From Cranoglanis bouderius (taxonomy: Eukaryota > Chordata > Actinopteri > Siluriformes > Cranoglanididae), in assembly GCA_023630585.1 (NCBI GenBank), contig CM042555.1, forward strand, positions 5,412,501-5,476,500: a stretch of DNA of 64,000 bases. The letters run 5' to 3'. The notes under the pieces were generated by a model. The model was not told where the DNA came from, ran no database searches, and saw nothing but the letters and a program-made list of their open reading frames with translations. Below are positions 61,431 through 64,000 of the stretch, in pieces. Position 1 is the stretch's first letter. Every line of letters starts with the position of its first letter. The position numbers and the translations under genes were made by a program.

Positions 61431-62332
61431 AAATTGACCAAAGCGACCAAATGCAATTTAGAGTGAATTCCTACTTTGTGTTTCTTTTGTGCTAATATTG
61501 AGAAAGAAATAAAAGCACCTCACAAAACACGCACATCGTAACTATAATAACATTCTTACAAAGCTTAACTAGTATCATCTGAATAACTACTCTAAGCTTT
61601 CTATCTAGATGAGGAGATTGTTTCCTCTTTCGAGACAAAAAAGTTAAGAAAATGAGCTGCTTCATCATCGCTTTGTCTTCCATGTTTGTTTTTCTTCGCT
61701 AGCCCTCAGCTTGTAGCCTGATTTGTTGGGAGCTTCAGGTTTGGAAGCTCGACTGTAACCGAAAAAAAAAAAAAAACCCAGACTTTTTAAAAACAAACGT
61801 ATTCCGTCCATTCAGCAACACTGTGCAGAAAAGTGAAGGTTAGTTAGCCAACGACACAGATTTCACCACTGTTTAAGGTTTAAAATAAGGACAATGTCCA
61901 GGCTCACTGTGAATGCCGACCAAAAAAAAAAAAATGAAGAGATTGTAAAGTACCATGGTTGTCACTGCCGTCATGCTGAAAGTGATTTCATGTTGAAAAC
62001 TGCTCAAATCAGATCCGAGTTTCCTGTGTGAACGCAGCCTATATGCACTATTCAGGATCAATTTCCCAACTCTACATTTTAACTCACGTGTCCAACTTCA
62101 TCACAAAGGATACGATATAGCCAGCCGGGATCCAGTGTGATGGCAGCAGAGGGATGAAAACTCCAAAGCCTGTGACTGCAAAGTAAAGGTAGAGAAGCCA
62201 CGCCAACAGCTGGAAGGGGTGAGGAGGCCAGCTCCACCCATTCGTTCTGGAACACAGGGGTACGTCGGCTCGTCTGGGCACGCCATCGCTCACAGGCACC
62301 GTGCGGTTCGGGTTCCTGCTGCACAGGTCCAT
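48070..62332 (-). CDS. zdhhc1: DHHC palmitoyltransferase ZDHHC1, 10 coding exons
   Basis: Transfers palmitate to cysteines of target proteins; the mammalian enzyme is ER-resident and reported to support STING signalling. Coding exons: 62332-62114, 61158-60983, 60652-60551, 59616-59489, 58794-58639, 56590-56469, 54675-54587, 52835-52739, 50133-50031, 48578-48070. All GT/AG, phases agree, 566 aa (human about 485). N-terminal MDLCSRNPNRT and NGWSWPPHPFQLLAWLLY align with the human start, so the ATG at 62332 is chosen. Transmembrane segments lie near residues 42-64, 75-95, 172-197 and 232-256. The zinc-binding CRD spans about 121-166, with DHHC at 150-153 (catalytic C153). The conserved TTxE-like element is STYE here. 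The C-terminal half is Ser/Pro-rich with a KKKKKVRK cluster at 364-371. Exon 7 would hit a stop without splicing. Confidence 0.96.
49999..50027. repeat. (GT)n microsatellite just after a ZDHHC1 donor
   Basis: GT units on the plus strand, so (CA)n in transcript sense, starting within about 5 bases of the donor of exon 9 (exon end 50031). See findings. Confidence 0.95.
50738..52325 (+). mobile_element. Well-preserved Tc1-like transposon
   Basis: TA flanks at 50736-50737 and 52326-52327; ends CAGTGAGGGAAAAAAAGTAT and ...TTTTTTTCCCCCACTG. Inverted repeats exceed 190 bases and include a second GTATTTGATCCCCT word at 50921 and, inverted, at 52118. It carries one transposase gene on the plus strand. 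It lies in ZDHHC1 intron 8, opposite to the gene. This is the best-preserved element in the window. A 31-base direct duplication sits inside at 51014-51075. Confidence 0.96.
51116..52117 (+). pseudogene. Tc1/mariner transposase, DD34E type, disrupted
   Basis: DNA-binding half at 51116-51449: MAKTKDLS, a short deletion that shifts frame near 51140, then KAGMGYKTIAKQLGKK (helix-turn-helix), a GAPCKISPRG hook and LRHEGLKS, followed by an in-frame TGA at 51447. The catalytic half is open at 51533-52117, with D in WSDETKIELFG, D in NDNDPKHTAK and E in SIENLWRELK, ending GFATKY. Another frame break lies near 51510. All three catalytic acids survive but the gene cannot make one complete protein. Confidence 0.93.
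52698..52731. repeat. (GT)n microsatellite just after a ZDHHC1 donor
   Basis: GT units on the plus strand, so (CA)n in transcript sense, seven bases beyond the donor of exon 8 (exon end 52739). Confidence 0.95.
53137..53158. repeat. (CA)n microsatellite
   Basis: Eleven CA units in ZDHHC1 intron 7. Confidence 0.9.
54745..54960 (-). repeat. Fish interspersed repeat, CACTAAATTGCCCC family
   Basis: Read on the minus strand: GGTGGATTGGCTACACTAAA, TTGCCCCTAGGTTTGAATGA, GCATGGTGCTCTTTGATGAG, GCCTCGTGTCCATCATCCCT and GACCAAGATAAAGTGCTTAC in order. Same family as the fragments at 16395, 17225 and 26475. Confidence 0.8.
57446..57486. repeat. (CA)n microsatellite
   Basis: About 20 CA units in ZDHHC1 intron 5. 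Confidence 0.95.
58530..58605 (+). repeat. Interspersed repeat, TAACTTGTCTCG family, copy 2
   Basis: GTTATAACGTAAGCGGTGAA, CAGGAACTAACTTGTCTCGC and AGACATTCCACGAA align with 38925-39050. It ends only 35 bases before the ZDHHC1 exon 5 donor side. Confidence 0.5.
59649..59680. repeat. (CAA)n microsatellite
   Basis: About ten CAA/ACA units, 33 bases from the acceptor of ZDHHC1 exon 4 (edge 59616); in transcript sense it is a (TTG)n tract. Confidence 0.9.
59810..60218. mobile_element. Non-autonomous TIR repeat (AGTCCCTCCAGGATTT family), copy 2
   Basis: Starts AGTCCCGTACAGGATTTTTG and ends GAAATCCTGGAGGGACT, giving inverted termini. The interior is the reverse complement of 11665-12004: GACGTGTCTTGGCCCAAATT, TTTTGAAAAATTGCAAG and AAAATGCTTGATTTT. 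It sits in ZDHHC1 intron 3. Confidence 0.8.
61392..61428. repeat. (GA)n microsatellite
   Basis: About 18 GA units in ZDHHC1 intron 1. Confidence 0.95.
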
Positions 62333-62874
62333 GAGAGAATGGACCCGGGTTCTCCTGTCTCTGAGGCACTGCAGCAATAAGCACGAGCACAAACCTAATT
62401 AATTCAGACTCAAACACACTCTACCATGTTTTTTAGCTAAGCCATTGAAGCAATTACAGCACTCTGGCTGCATTATGAAGCCCAATTTTTGGACAGGACC
62501 CGCTGAGCACAAAAACGATGCTACATGCAATACTCTCCGGATGAGTCCTAAACAACAAAAACTTAAAAGCTTAGAAGTGTGATGCACTCAATCCCAAATA
62601 CACGATACCACAAATATTAAATAAATCAAAGTGTATACTTTTGGGGGAAAAAAAAAATCAAAAAATCAATTTCAATAATATAGAAAAAGAATATAAGCTT
62701 TAAATGTGTACTATTATGACAGTTATGATTTTATGACACTCACCTATTTTCGCTTATTCACTAGTGGCTGTCCATCAAAGTGTCAGTAAATTATTCCACC
62801 TCATTTCAGTCCTCGGCATCTTCGACCGTTAACAGCGATTCCAGTCTGTCCATGTCCATCGCCGGGCTCTTTAC

Positions 62875-62941
62875 CTTCTCCATTGAGGTTTTGGGTTTTT
62901 TTCTTCCTGAAGTAACGATTGCTGACCAGCACCGTCTCCAT
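62875..62941 (-). promoter_or_regulatory. Possible ZDHHC1 5' exon with an upstream ATG
   Basis: On the minus strand an ATG at 62941 with strong context (A at -3, G at +4) opens METVLVSNRYFRKKK... and reaches a donor at 62875 (GAGAAG then GTAAAG). ZDHHC1 coding exon 1 has an acceptor at 62368, so an upstream exon is needed. Joined there, this frame is out of phase with the ZDHHC1 ATG and would overlap it. Unspliced, it stops after 46 codons. Exon use is inference. Confidence 0.35.
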
Positions 62942-63942
62942 GCTCAGAAGTTACACAGGCATGTCATGAACACGCACCATGCTCAGCTGGGAGAACTGTA
63001 TATAACAAGACACTAATTATCATTCATATTACACGGTAACATGAACTATCGATCAAATATTTATCATTTACATATTTAACACTGACTACGTTTTCCACCG
63101 TGGGAGAGTCTTCAGGATAGATGATTTCTCTGTGACATGTTTATAGTTTTGCTAATGCAAGTCATAACTGGAGCTAACTCGTTTCACGAAGGTCCCACAA
63201 CATTAACTATAAACTAATACAGTATGATACGTTGTTCTTGATTTTAAAACATCATCGGCAAATAATCAGACAAAAGCAGTCCTTTAATGACGTTTGTTTG
63301 TATACTCAGTGTTCATTTATGAAAGAATTTGTTTTAAAGACAACTATTAATACATTTAATTTCGTCTCCTTCGGCACCCCAGACACATTCAGTTTAAAAG
63401 CAAATAGGTGTGTTTAACTTCACGTAAGTCTAGAAAGGTCGATTGTCACCCGCCTTGCTACAATGTATGTGGCAGAAAGATCGAGATCATTTGATCTGGA
63501 TGTGTATACTTAATCTCTACCGCACATGCCGAGCAAAACATGCCCAAAATGGCCTTTATTATCCCATTCCCTTCACTACAGAATGCATTTTTTTTTTTAA
63601 TAATGTTTGTTTGGATAAAAAATAGTTTAGAAAAGTGTAAGGCTTTTCCTTACCTCTAATATATAAACTGACATATCCATAAATACATGTCAGTAGCATT
63701 TATCAAACAGGTAATAACAGGTAGTGTGGTAATACATTTATACATGTAATGTATACATGTTCAAAGAATGTATTACTAAAAGAATAGGAAACTCTTCACA
63801 GATGTGTTGTATTACAAATGTATGCCTTCCTGGTAACAAAACTTCTAAGTTTATATTCTTTCTTTTCTTTTTCTTTTTTTTTAACAATCAAGATATTTCA
63901 AAATAATGTTTCTTGGATTAGTGCATTATTGCATTTCCAAAA

Positions 63943-63945
63943 AAC

Positions 63946-63998
<53 letters not shown>
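63943..63998. repeat. (AAT)n microsatellite at the window edge
   Basis: About 18 AAT units running to the end of the window. The stretch 63020-63940 shows no exon; part of 63160-63240 resembles the repeat at 38925. Confidence 0.95.
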
Positions 63999-64000
63999 AA

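Noticed and set aside
62780..63016. 78-codon plus-strand frame near the ZDHHC1 5' end
   Set aside because: It is antisense to the probable ZDHHC1 leader exon and shows no independent support.

Overview
The window reads as teleost fish nuclear DNA, most likely a catfish-like ostariophysan (inference). It is AT-rich, with short exons bounded by GT/AG introns, many long CA/GT, TA, GA and AAT microsatellites, and many Tc1/mariner copies, MITEs, tRNA-derived SINEs and LINE tails. I saw no bacterial, viral, CRISPR or rRNA content and no free-standing tRNA gene.

Four protein-coding genes can be assembled exon by exon, all on the minus strand, and every intron phase closes. (1) A zinc membrane dipeptidase of the DPEP family: 10 coding exons, 12765 down to 2522, 433 aa, with a probable non-coding first exon near 15.9 kb. 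(2) An LRRC36-type coiled-coil protein: 9 coding exons, 25357 down to 19891, 466 aa, without the leucine-rich repeat half expected of the family. (3) TPPP3: 3 coding exons, 31917 down to 30360, 177 aa, with a probable non-coding first exon, TATA box and RFX-like site near 34.7-35.0 kb. (4) The palmitoyltransferase ZDHHC1: 10 coding exons, 62332 down to 48070, 566 aa, with a possible upstream exon at 62.9 kb. LRRC36, TPPP3 and ZDHHC1 are also neighbours in human 16q22.1 (from memory), so this is a conserved block; the DPEP2/3 genes lie in the same human band. The four do not form a pathway. TPPP3 is a microtubule/cilium protein, LRRC36 is poorly known, ZDHHC1 acts at the ER and DPEP at the cell surface.

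Layout: 0-2.5 kb repeats and a TA microsatellite; 2.5-16 kb the dipeptidase, whose introns hold two related MITEs, a 1.5 kb Tc1 relic and a nested stack of Tc1 in SINE in an older Tc1-like element; 16-19.8 kb intergenic with a hAT-type relic; 19.9-25.5 kb LRRC36; 25.8-26.4 kb a truncated Tc1; 26.4-30.3 kb little recognisable; 30.4-34.8 kb TPPP3; 35-48 kb a gene-free interval with several RFX X-box-like palindromes, a TIR element, a SINE and another Tc1 relic; 48-63 kb ZDHHC1, with the best-preserved Tc1 of the window in intron 8; 63-64 kb repeats.

I did not find a new multi-gene system. The observations I would follow up are: four splice sites that lie directly against CA/TG repeats, in three different genes; the X-box-like cluster between TPPP3 and ZDHHC1; the shortened LRRC36 with an upstream 40-codon ORF; a possible overlapping upstream ORF at ZDHHC1; and the three-level transposon nest.
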